Origin: CBDBON01 sp965208395
Lineage (GTDB): Bacteria; Chloroflexota; Dehalococcoidia; Lucifugimonadales; CBDBON01
Assembly: GCA_965208395.1 (NCBI GenBank)
Contig: CBDBON010000002.1
Location: 124,001 to 188,000, forward strand
Length of the DNA stretch: 64,000 nucleotides
Direction: 5' to 3'
Made by a program: the position numbers and the translations under genes. The notes beneath the pieces are model-generated. The model was given only the letters and a program-made list of their open reading frames with translations. It was not told the origin of the DNA and did no database searches. Below are positions 32,977 through 40,363 of this stretch, piece by piece. Position 1 is the stretch's first letter. Every line of letters begins with the position of its first letter.

Positions 32977-34440
32977 ATGGCCTCTCCGCCGCAATCCCTG
33001 CGTAGGTGCTCGCCCGCTTTGCCCAGCAACGGACGCCAGACGAACCGGTTCGACATGTTCGTGATCGGGACCGGTCCCGCCGGTCAGCGGGCCGCCATCC
33101 AGGCCGCCAAGCTCGGCAAGCGCGTCGGCGTCTGCGAGCGAAGGGAGGTGGTCGGCGGCGTCTGCATCAACACCGGCACCATCCCGTCCAAGACCTTCCG
33201 CGAGGCGGTCCTATACCTGACCGGGTTCAGACAGAGGGGCATCTACGGCTCCTCGTTCGCCGTCAAGGAGGACATCTCGATGTCGGATGACCTCCTCTTC
33301 AGGTGCAACTACGTCATCTCCCGGGAGACCGACGTCATACGCCACCAGCTCAGGCGCAACCGCGTCGAGGTCGTGTCGGGCGAGGCCGCGTTCGAGGGCC
33401 CTCACACGCTCACCGTCTCGTCGGGGGGCAACGTGGTGCGCGTAGAGTCTGACAAGGTCGTCATCGCCACCGGCACGACGCCCGCCCCCTACCGCGGGTT
33501 CGACGCCGATGGCGAGACGGTCATAGACTCCGACGACATCCTCAGCCTCAAGGAGGTGCCGCGCACGATGACGGTCGTGGGAGCCGGCGTCGTCGGCATC
33601 GAATACGCCTCGATCTTCGCCGCGCTCGGCTCCGAGGTTACCGTCGTCGAGCGCCGCGATGAGATACTCGACTTCGTCGACAGCGAGATCGTGGACCACC
33701 TGACCTACCACATGCGCAACATGGGCTGCATCTTCCGCCTCGGCGAGGAGGTGGAGAGCGTCGAGTCGGTCCGGGGACAGGCGGTGGCGAGGCTCAAGTC
33801 AGGAAAGAGGATCGTCTCCGACCTGCTGCTCTACTCGGTCGGTCGAATCGGCGCCACGGCGGCGCTCGACTTGGAGGCTGCCGGCCTCACCTCCGACGAG
33901 CGCGGGCGCATTCCGGTGGACGAGCACTACCAGACGGCCCGGCCCCACATCTACGCCGTCGGGGACGTCGTGGGCTTCCCCTCGCTGGCCTCCACCTCGA
34001 TGGAGCAGGGAAGGATCGCCGCGTGCCACGCCTTCGGGATCGAGTACCACTCGTCCCCGGACCACTTCCCGTTCGGGATCTACTCTGTGCCGGAGCTGTC
34101 CATGGTGGGGGAGACGGAGCACGATCTGACGGCGGCCGGCGTCCCCTACGAGGTCGGTCTGGCGCGATACCGCGAGATAGCCCGCGGCAACATCCTCGGA
34201 GACGACACAGGGATGCTCAAGCTCCTGTTCCACGGGGAGAGTCGCAAGCTCCTGGGCGTCCACATCATAGGCGCCGAGGCGTCGGAGCTGGTGCACATAG
34301 GTCAGGCCGTGCTCGCCTTCGGCGGCACCCTCGACTACTTCGTCAACACCGTCTTCAACTACCCGACGCTGGCCGAGTGCTACAAGGTAGCGGCCCTCGA
34401 CTGCTACAACAAGATCGGCCTCTCCGACGAAGACCTCTAG
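32977..34440 (+). CDS. sthA: Soluble pyridine nucleotide transhydrogenase-like flavoprotein (SthA type)
   Basis: About 487 residues. SthA interconverts NADH/NADP+ and NADPH/NAD+ with FAD. The FAD motif is MFVIGTGPAGQRAAIQAAKL. The disulfide region of lipoamide dehydrogenases is altered to GGVCINTGTIPSKT: the second Cys is Thr, as in SthA, so no redox disulfide. The NAD(P) motif is VVGAGVVGIEYASIFAALGS, and the dimerisation domain follows. The start is uncertain: GTG 32962, ATG 32977 and TTG 33019 are all in frame, and the family core begins at about 33040. It is a stand-alone gene between divergent and convergent neighbours. Confidence 0.88.
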   Translation: MASPPQSLRRCSPALPSNGRQTNRFDMFVIGTGPAGQRAAIQAAKLGKRVGVCERREVVGGVCINTGTIPSKTFREAVLYLTGFRQRGIYGSSFAVKEDISMSDDLLFRCNYVISRETDVIRHQLRRNRVEVVSGEAAFEGPHTLTVSSGGNVVRVESDKVVIATGTTPAPYRGFDADGETVIDSDDILSLKEVPRTMTVVGAGVVGIEYASIFAALGSEVTVVERRDEILDFVDSEIVDHLTYHMRNMGCIFRLGEEVESVESVRGQAVARLKSGKRIVSDLLLYSVGRIGATAALDLEAAGLTSDERGRIPVDEHYQTARPHIYAVGDVVGFPSLASTSMEQGRIAACHAFGIEYHSSPDHFPFGIYSVPELSMVGETEHDLTAAGVPYEVGLARYREIARGNILGDDTGMLKLLFHGESRKLLGVHIIGAEASELVHIGQAVLAFGGTLDYFVNTVFNYPTLAECYKVAALDCYNKIGLSDEDL

Positions 34441-34468
34441 GGGTCCATCCCCCGTCGGCCCTCATGGC

Positions 34469-35326
34469 CTAGGGTTGCCTTCTACGGTATAGGATGACCC
34501 CGACAGTGGCCGCCATCAGCGCGCCGAACACGACCGGTACGATGATCACCGTCAGCGGGACTGTGAGTCCCTCCTCCTCCTCCTCTGTGGGAGGCGGAGC
34601 GGCCTCAGGCGCGGGCGTGGCCGTGGGCTCAGGCGTAGGCGTGGCCGTGGGCTCAGGCACGGGCGTGGCCGTGGGTTCAGGCGTAGGCGTGGCCGTGGGT
34701 GTAGGCGTGGCCGTGGGCTCAGGCGTAGGCGTGGCTGTGGGCTCAGGCGTGGCCGTGGGCTCAGGCGTGGGCGTTGCCGTGGGTGTAGGCGTGGGCGTGG
34801 CCGTGGGCGTAGGCGTGGGCGTTGCCGTGGGTGTAGGCGTGGGCGTGGGTGTAGGTGTGGGCGTGGCTGTAGGCTCAGGCGTGGGCGTGGGCTCAGGACC
34901 GACCCGCACGCTGGAGTCGCCGCCTACCGGCTCTTCGACCCTGTTCGAATCTTGCAGGATCCCTGAGAAGGCGTACGACCCTTCCACGCTCGGGGCGGTG
35001 ACCGTGTAGGTAAACTCCTTGTCCCCGATCAGGATGAAGCTTACGGTTCGTCCCTCGGCGGTGACGGACGCTTCCGACAGGTCGGTTCCGACGTAGGTGA
35101 AGCCCTCCGGCAGCGTCTCCACCACCTGCCCGAATGCGCCGTAGTCGGAGATGGCGATGGTGACCTCCAGGGGATCTCCCGGGAGCACCCATGGGGCGGA
35201 GAAGGACCGGACGGCGCTGTGCGTCGTTGCGTCCACGGGGTCTGGATTAGCCAGCCACAGCGACGCCAGGGCTGCTACGGCAAACACCGGCACTGACAAG
35301 ACTGCTAGCATTCTCAAGAAGATCAT
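34469..35326 (-). CDS. Secreted or surface protein with Thr/Pro repeat linker and C-terminal membrane anchor
   Basis: 285 residues. A hydrophobic N-terminal signal (MIFLRMLAVLSVPVFAVAAL) is followed by a beta-rich domain (about 35-140: LPEGFTYVGTDLSEASVTAE, then GRTVSFILIGDKEFTYTVTA) resembling DUF11 or conserved-repeat surface domains. Next is a run of about 100 residues of (TPTPTAT)(PEPTATP) repeats, then a transmembrane helix (TVIIVPVVFGALMAATVGVI) and the basic tail YRRRQP. The layout is that of an exported protein held by a C-terminal anchor. Function unknown. The repeat DNA is a tandem of 6-bp units and prone to slippage. Confidence 0.8.
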   Translation of the reverse strand: MIFLRMLAVLSVPVFAVAALASLWLANPDPVDATTHSAVRSFSAPWVLPGDPLEVTIAISDYGAFGQVVETLPEGFTYVGTDLSEASVTAEGRTVSFILIGDKEFTYTVTAPSVEGSYAFSGILQDSNRVEEPVGGDSSVRVGPEPTPTPEPTATPTPTPTPTPTPTATPTPTPTATPTPTPTATPTPEPTATPEPTATPTPEPTATPTPTATPTPEPTATPVPEPTATPTPEPTATPAPEAAPPPTEEEEEGLTVPLTVIIVPVVFGALMAATVGVILYRRRQP

Positions 35327-35632
35327 TGTTATCTCTTCTGCCTGTTGGGTTTGTTCATCCGAGCCGGTCGCCTCGATGAGGGCCGTGTAGGAGCATCGTA
35401 AACTTGCCGCTGACCTGGAGGCTAGTAGTTAATGGGTGTCGTTCGTCTGGGTTTGCAGGATCGCTGGAAGGTCGACCGCTGCTCCTCATCTTGGCGCCGT
35501 ACGCCGAACGAGACTCGTCTTCCGCGCGGAAGGGTGGGTGAGTCCGCTTGACCGCGCACCACGTGTGCACAATAATGTCTCGCGCGGACGGCTGCGGCCG
35601 GATGCCAGACCGTATCAAGGAGAGAGACAAGG
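35327..35632. other. Intergenic region between divergent genes
   Basis: About 306 bases. AAGGAGAGAGACAAGG before 35633 is a strong ribosome site for the reductase gene. I see no confident -35/-10 pair, no REP copy and no gene-like frame. Confidence 0.5.
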
Positions 35633-36529
35633 ATGGCTGGACAACATATAGGACTAGTCGGCCTGGGAATCATGGGCAAGCCGATGGCCCGGAACCTGAT
35701 GAAGGCCGGACACTCGCTCACCGTCTACGACGTCGTCGGCTCCGCCGTCGAGGAGATCGCGACCGAGGGCGCCGCGGCGGCATCCTCCTCAAGCGAGGTG
35801 GCCCGGGCCTGTCCGGTCGTCGTCACCATGGTGCCCGACTCCGCCGACTCGGAGGCGGCCATCCTCGGGCCGAACGGCGTACTCGAGGGCGCGGACGCCG
35901 GCTCGACCGTCATCGACATGAGCTCTATAGCGCCCGGAAGCTCGCAGAAGATCGCAGCCGCCTGCGAGGCGCAGGGGGTGGACTTCCTGGACGCGCCGGT
36001 CAGCGGCGGCGAGCCGGGCGCGGTCTCGGGCACGCTCGCCATCATGGTCGGCGGAAGACAGGAGGTGTTCGAGCGCTGCCGGCCCATATTCGAGGCGGTC
36101 GGCTCCAGCATCGTCCTCTGCGGCGGCTACGGAGCCGGCAACACGACCAAGCTGGCCAACCAGATCATCGTCGCGGCGAACATAGAGGCGCTAGCCGAGG
36201 GACTGGTGCTCGCCAGCAAGGCCGGGCTCGATCCCAACACCGTCTTCGAGGCGATAAAGGGTGGCCTAGCCGGCAGCAACGTGATGAACGCCAAGGCGCC
36301 CATGATGATCGCGGGCGACTTCAACCCCGGCTTCCGGGTCAGGCTCCACCAGAAGGACCTGCATAACGCGCTGCTCACCGGCAAGGAGCTCGGGGTGCCC
36401 CTGCCGGTCACCGGGCTCGTCCAGCAGATTCTGGGCTCGCTGATGAACGACGGCAACGCCGACTCCGACCACTCTGCCATCGCCAGGTTCCTCGAGGGGA
36501 TGGCGGGCGTAACCATCAGCGGTGACTGA
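35633..36529 (+). CDS. 2-hydroxy-3-oxopropionate reductase / 3-hydroxyisobutyrate dehydrogenase family
   Basis: 298 residues. Beta-hydroxyacid dehydrogenase with the NAD(P) loop GLVGLGIMGKPMARNLMKAG, substrate-binding DAPVSGGEPGAVSGTLAIMV and catalytic K173 in GAGNTTKLANQ. GarR-like enzymes reduce tartronate semialdehyde to glycerate. Members that act on 3-hydroxyisobutyrate look very similar. The downstream genes (SelA-fold PLP enzyme, KdgK-like kinase) favour sugar-acid breakdown, hence tartronate semialdehyde or a related aldehyde; this is inference. Confidence 0.93.
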   Translation: MAGQHIGLVGLGIMGKPMARNLMKAGHSLTVYDVVGSAVEEIATEGAAAASSSSEVARACPVVVTMVPDSADSEAAILGPNGVLEGADAGSTVIDMSSIAPGSSQKIAAACEAQGVDFLDAPVSGGEPGAVSGTLAIMVGGRQEVFERCRPIFEAVGSSIVLCGGYGAGNTTKLANQIIVAANIEALAEGLVLASKAGLDPNTVFEAIKGGLAGSNVMNAKAPMMIAGDFNPGFRVRLHQKDLHNALLTGKELGVPLPVTGLVQQILGSLMNDGNADSDHSAIARFLEGMAGVTISGD

Positions 36530-36539
36530 GTCGAATCGG

Positions 36540-36686
36540 ACTCCAAAATGCCTTCTCCCGCCAGGGGATAAGGCTGGGATGAAGGGGAGCTTACCTCTGC
36601 GGAGCACAGGAAAAAACCTCTGCGGAGCACAGGAAAAAACCTCTTCCCCCGTCCGCGGGGGAAGATACAGATGGGGGTCCCCGCGG
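36540..36686 (+). repeat. REP-A copy preceded by a duplicated GCGGAGCACAGGAAAAAA string
   Basis: CTCTGCGGAGCACAGGAAAA occurs twice about 22 bases apart (36594-36640). It is followed by CTTCCCCCGTCCGCGGGGGA and AGATACAGATGGGGG (36641-36681). A third GCGGAGCACAGAAAAAAC lies before the kinase gene at 39121-39138. Confidence 0.7.
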
Positions 36687-36716
36687 CTCCCAACAGTAAC
36701 GAACGGAGGCATACTA

Positions 36717-37859
36717 ATGGGCACCTTTGACGACGGCGGCGTCTACAGCAGGCTGGGCGTCAGGCCGGTCATCAACGCGCGCGGCAACCAGACGATCCTG
36801 GGCGGCTCCACCCCTCCGCCCGAAGTGCGTCGGGCGATGGATGATGCCGACCTCCACTTCGTGGAGATGCGCGAGCTGATGGCCAGGTCGGGCGAGTTCA
36901 TCGCCGGCGTCCTCGGAAGCGAGGCGGCCTACGTCACCTCCGGATGCGCCTCCGCCATCTCCCTCAGCGCGGCCGCCTGCATGGCGGGCACCGACATGGA
37001 CAAGATAGGACGGCTGCCCGACACGACCGGCATGAGAGGCCGGATCGCCATAGCGAAGCGGCAGCGCTATAACTTTGACCGCTGCTTCACCCTCACCGGC
37101 GCGAAGCTCGTCGAGGCCGGGGACGATGACGGCTGCGACGCGGAGCAGCTCGACGCCGCCATCGACGACGACACCGCGGCGGTGGCCTACGTCGTCAACT
37201 CCGCCGCCCCGGACGACTCCGTCCTGACCCTCAGGCAGGCGACCGAGGTGGCCCGCTCCAGGGGCATCCCGGTGATCGCCGACGCCGCCTCCCAGATATA
37301 CCCGCTCGACTTCTTCCGCGAGAACGCCCAGGTGCCCGATCTCGCCTGCTTCGGCGCCAAGTACTTCGGCTCCCCCCACTCGACCGGAATAGTCGCCGGC
37401 AGGAGGGAGCTGGTCGAGGCGGTCGCCGCACAGGGTTTCATCTCATACCACTACGACGGCTACAACGCCGTCGGGCGCGGCATGAAGCTCGACCGCCAGG
37501 AGATCGTCGGCGTCGTTGCCGCCCTCGACGCCTGGTTCACCATGAACCACGAGGACCGGTTCATGGAGTACGGCCGCCGGATGACCCTCATCGAGGAGGG
37601 CCTCCGCGGACTCGACAGCGTCCGCACCAGGGTTGTCGACAACAGGCGGTTCTGGGCGACCACCCTGCACGTCGACTTCGACCCGGAGACGGTAGGGGTG
37701 ACCGCCGGACAGGTCGCCGCGGAGCTGGACGCCGGCAACCCGCGCATCTGGGTATACACCGAGGGCGACGGGACGATCAGCCTCAACGTCCACACCCTCA
37801 ACGAGGGCGAAGAGGCGATCATCGCCGGCCGCCTCCGCGACCTTCTTTCCGGTACGTGA
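36717..37859 (+). CDS. SelA-fold PLP-dependent enzyme (COG1921-like, DgaE-type), not canonical SelA
   Basis: 380 residues from the ATG at 36717, preceded by GGAGG. Fold type I PLP enzyme: SGCASAISLSAAACMAGTD (PLP phosphate loop), D189 in VIADAASQIYP, and the likely Schiff-base lysine K215 in CFGAKYFGSPHSTG. The length and lack of an N-terminal tRNA-binding domain separate it from true L-seryl-tRNA(Sec) selenium transferase (about 450-470 residues). Close family members include D-glucosaminate-6-phosphate ammonia-lyase. With a KdgK-like kinase nearby this suggests deamination of an amino sugar acid, but the substrate is unproven. Confidence 0.85.
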   Translation: MGTFDDGGVYSRLGVRPVINARGNQTILGGSTPPPEVRRAMDDADLHFVEMRELMARSGEFIAGVLGSEAAYVTSGCASAISLSAAACMAGTDMDKIGRLPDTTGMRGRIAIAKRQRYNFDRCFTLTGAKLVEAGDDDGCDAEQLDAAIDDDTAAVAYVVNSAAPDDSVLTLRQATEVARSRGIPVIADAASQIYPLDFFRENAQVPDLACFGAKYFGSPHSTGIVAGRRELVEAVAAQGFISYHYDGYNAVGRGMKLDRQEIVGVVAALDAWFTMNHEDRFMEYGRRMTLIEEGLRGLDSVRTRVVDNRRFWATTLHVDFDPETVGVTAGQVAAELDAGNPRIWVYTEGDGTISLNVHTLNEGEEAIIAGRLRDLLSGT

Positions 37860-37868
37860 AGAGTGCAA

Positions 37869-37985
37869 TTCCCCGTTCGTGGTGAGCCTGTCGGACCATA
37901 AACGGGAACAAATGCCAAGACCTCTTTCCCCGCCCGCGGGAAAGTCAAAAAAAGGCCGTGGGGGGAAATTAAGATGGGGGTGCCC
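37869..37985 (+). repeat. REP-B and diverged REP-A copies ending 5 bases before the next start codon
   Basis: CCGTTCGTGGTGAGCCTGTC (37869-37888), then CTTTCCCCGCCCGCGGGAAA and GGGGGGAAATTAAGATGGGG. The repeat supplies the whole untranslated region in front of the LLM gene (ATG at 37991). Confidence 0.65.
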
Positions 37986-37990
37986 CCGCC

Positions 37991-39040
37991 ATGAAGATCG
38001 GAATAGGACTCGACGCCACGCTCGGCATCTCGCTCGGCGAGCAGGCCGACCTCTCCCGCGAGGCCGCCCGGCTCGGCTACACCAGCATCTGGACCCCGGA
38101 GGGCGCCGGGCACGACTCCTTCCAGATATGCGCCCTCCGATGGGCCGCCACCCGCGACGTGATTGAGGAGGGACTGACGACCGGCATAGCCGTCTGCCCC
38201 GTGATGTACAGGACGCCCGTCGCCTTCGCGATGAGCGCCGGGACGGTCAGCGAGCTGACGGGAGGACGCTTCGTCCTGGGCATCGGCTCAGGAGGCGCAT
38301 ACCGGCCGGGCGCCAGGCGGGCGCTCGGACTCCCCGACCTGTCCGCCCTCTCGATGATGCGGGACTACCTCGTGACGACGCGACGGCTCCTGGCAGGGGA
38401 GGAGGTCAACCACGACGGCCCGGTCGTCACGCTCCGCGGCGGTGCGCTGGCCATCGACCCGCCGCCCCGGACGCCGGTCTATCTCGGAGCGCTGGGCCCC
38501 GAGATGCTGCGCCTCGCCGGAGAGCTGGCCGACGGAGCGGCCCTCAACTGGTGCGACGCCGGGCAGGTCGCCTGGAGCCGCGAGCGCATCGCGGAAGGCG
38601 CAGCCAGGGTGGGGCGGGACCCGGCGGAGGTCAACGTCACCGAGTATATACGGATCTGCGTCGACGATGACGAGGACGCAGCCAGGCTGGCCTTCGCCCG
38701 GTCGGTCATGGGCTACGCCCTCGGCGACCGCGTGCCGACCGACCGGGAGCGGACGCTAGGCTACCGCGCGCACTTCGAGCGGATGGGCTTCGCCGACGGT
38801 CTGGCCGAGCTCGACCGGATGCGGAGCGGAGGCGCGTCGCCGGACGAGGTGGCCGAGGCCTTCCCGCCCGAGCTGCTCCGCCGCGTCGGCTACTACGGCC
38901 CCGCCGCCGGGGCCGCGGACGCCTTCCGGGAGCTGGCTGCCGGGCTCGACACCGCCATAGTGCGCGTGGTCGCCGCCCGCCCCGGCCCCGAGTCGGTCCG
39001 CGCCGTCATGGACGCCTGCCGCCCCGCCCTGGTGCTATAG
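37991..39040 (+). CDS. LLM class (F420-dependent type) flavin oxidoreductase
   Basis: 349 residues. Luciferase-like TIM barrel: MKIGIGLDATLGISLGEQAD, LGYTSIWTPEGAGHDSFQI, VMYRTPVAFAMSAGTVSELT and FVLGIGSGG, the last being the cofactor-binding loop. This resembles F420-dependent methylenetetrahydromethanopterin reductase-like and monooxygenase members. F420 or FMN cannot be distinguished here. It lies between the PLP enzyme and the kinase on the same strand. No Shine-Dalgarno, because the 5' side is a REP element. Confidence 0.9.
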   Translation: MKIGIGLDATLGISLGEQADLSREAARLGYTSIWTPEGAGHDSFQICALRWAATRDVIEEGLTTGIAVCPVMYRTPVAFAMSAGTVSELTGGRFVLGIGSGGAYRPGARRALGLPDLSALSMMRDYLVTTRRLLAGEEVNHDGPVVTLRGGALAIDPPPRTPVYLGALGPEMLRLAGELADGAALNWCDAGQVAWSRERIAEGAARVGRDPAEVNVTEYIRICVDDDEDAARLAFARSVMGYALGDRVPTDRERTLGYRAHFERMGFADGLAELDRMRSGGASPDEVAEAFPPELLRRVGYYGPAAGAADAFRELAAGLDTAIVRVVAARPGPESVRAVMDACRPALVL

Positions 39041-39152
39041 CAACAGAGGAATGCCCCGCATCAAGTACGGGGCAGGCTCTGACCTTCCCCGCCGAGCTAG
39101 GGGACTAGGGAAAGACGTCCGCGGAGCACAGAAAAAACTCTCTGGACCCGGA

Positions 39153-40274
39153 ATGTTGGACATAGTAAGCATCGGCGAGTGCATGGTGGAGCTCTTCTCC
39201 GAAGAGCCGATGGGCGAGGCGACCCGCTTCACACGATCGCTCGCCGGCGACACCCTGAACGTCCTAGTCGCCGCGCAGCGCCTCGGCTCCAGGACCGGAT
39301 ACGTCACCAGGCTGGGCGACGACCCCTTCGCCGACTATCTCCTGGGCGTCTGGAGCGGGGAGGGCATCGACACCAGCCGGGTCAGGCGAGTCCCCGGCTT
39401 CAACGCCGTCCACTTCGTCTCCCTGCTTCCCGGCGGAGACCGGGAGTTCACCTACTACCGGAAGGGCAGCGCGCCGAGCACGATCCGCCCGTCCGATCTC
39501 GACCTCGACTACATAGGGAGCGCGCGGCTCCTCCACGTCAGCGGCATCAGCCAGGCGATCTCGGCCACCGCCCGGGCCACGGTGCTCGAGGCGGTGCGGG
39601 CCGCCAGGGAGAGGGGCGTCGCCGTCTCCTTCGACCCCAACTACCGTCACCAGCTGTGGACTCCCGCGGAGGCCAGGGAGGCCGCGGAGGAGGTCCTGCC
39701 CTTCGTCGACTACTTCCTGCCGAGCGCGCCCGCCGACACCGAGACGCTGCTCGGCACGGCCGACCCGCACGAGGCGGTCGACCTCTCCCGGGAAAAAGGA
39801 CTCTCCACCATCGCGGTCACCTGCGGAGAGCGCGGCGCGGTAGTGGCCGCCGCCGGCGAGGTGTTCGACGTGCCCGTCTACACGCCCGGACCGGTGGTGG
39901 ACACGACCGGGGCGGGAGACGCCTTCAACGGCGCCTTCCTCCACGGCCTGCTCACCTGCCGGCCGCCCAGGGAGGCGGCCACGCTCGGGAGCATCGCCGC
40001 CGGGCTGAAGGTGCGGGGACGCGGAGCCCTGACGACGATGCCCACGCGCGAGGAGGTCTTTGCCGCGTTCGCCGCCCTCGGCGGAGACTCGGAGAGCGCC
40101 GCAGAGGAGCGCGTTCAGACGGTCATCAACCGCCTGGCGGAGATCAGGCGCTGCGGGCTCTGCGCCACCGCCCTGCGCTTCGGAGACATGGACTGCCCCC
40201 ACTGCGGAGCGGACATCGAGGACGACCTCCGCCAATGGGCCAGGTCGCTCGTCGACGACATCACCGCCCGGTAG
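39153..40274 (+). CDS. PfkB-type sugar kinase (KdgK-like) with C-terminal zinc ribbon
   Basis: 373 residues from the ATG at 39153 (MLDIVSIGECMVELFSEEPM); an earlier in-frame ATG at 39051 lies in repeat-derived sequence. Ribokinase fold: LAGDTLNVLVAAQRLG (substrate-binding GD and N), REFTYYRKGSAPS, and the anion-hole motif VVDTTGAGDAFNGAFLHGL with the catalytic Asp. 2-dehydro-3-deoxygluconokinase is the best-fitting member. After about residue 300 an extension ends in CGLCATALRFGDMDCPHCGA, two CxxC pairs of a zinc ribbon not usual in KdgK. Role of the ribbon unknown. Confidence 0.87.
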   Translation: MLDIVSIGECMVELFSEEPMGEATRFTRSLAGDTLNVLVAAQRLGSRTGYVTRLGDDPFADYLLGVWSGEGIDTSRVRRVPGFNAVHFVSLLPGGDREFTYYRKGSAPSTIRPSDLDLDYIGSARLLHVSGISQAISATARATVLEAVRAARERGVAVSFDPNYRHQLWTPAEAREAAEEVLPFVDYFLPSAPADTETLLGTADPHEAVDLSREKGLSTIAVTCGERGAVVAAAGEVFDVPVYTPGPVVDTTGAGDAFNGAFLHGLLTCRPPREAATLGSIAAGLKVRGRGALTTMPTREEVFAAFAALGGDSESAAEERVQTVINRLAEIRRCGLCATALRFGDMDCPHCGADIEDDLRQWARSLVDDITAR

Positions 40275-40328
40275 CCCGGTCTGTGAGTGTCCCCATTCCC
40301 GTATCAAGTACGACGCGGGCGGCTGGCG

Positions 40329-40334
40329 TATAAT
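40329..40334 (+). promoter_or_regulatory. TATAAT -10 box upstream of the NCS2-fusion gene
   Basis: GCGTATAATGG, with 29 bases to the TTG at 40364 and 44 to a GTG at 40379. No clear -35. Confidence 0.4.
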
Positions 40335-40363
40335 GGCGTTCTACCAGGCTTGGCTGCGGGAAG

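Noticed and set aside
36717..37859. Canonical selA supporting the selenoprotein
   Set aside because: Too short, lacks the N-terminal tRNA-binding part, and lies among sugar-acid genes; COG1921 enzymes of this size are usually not SelA.
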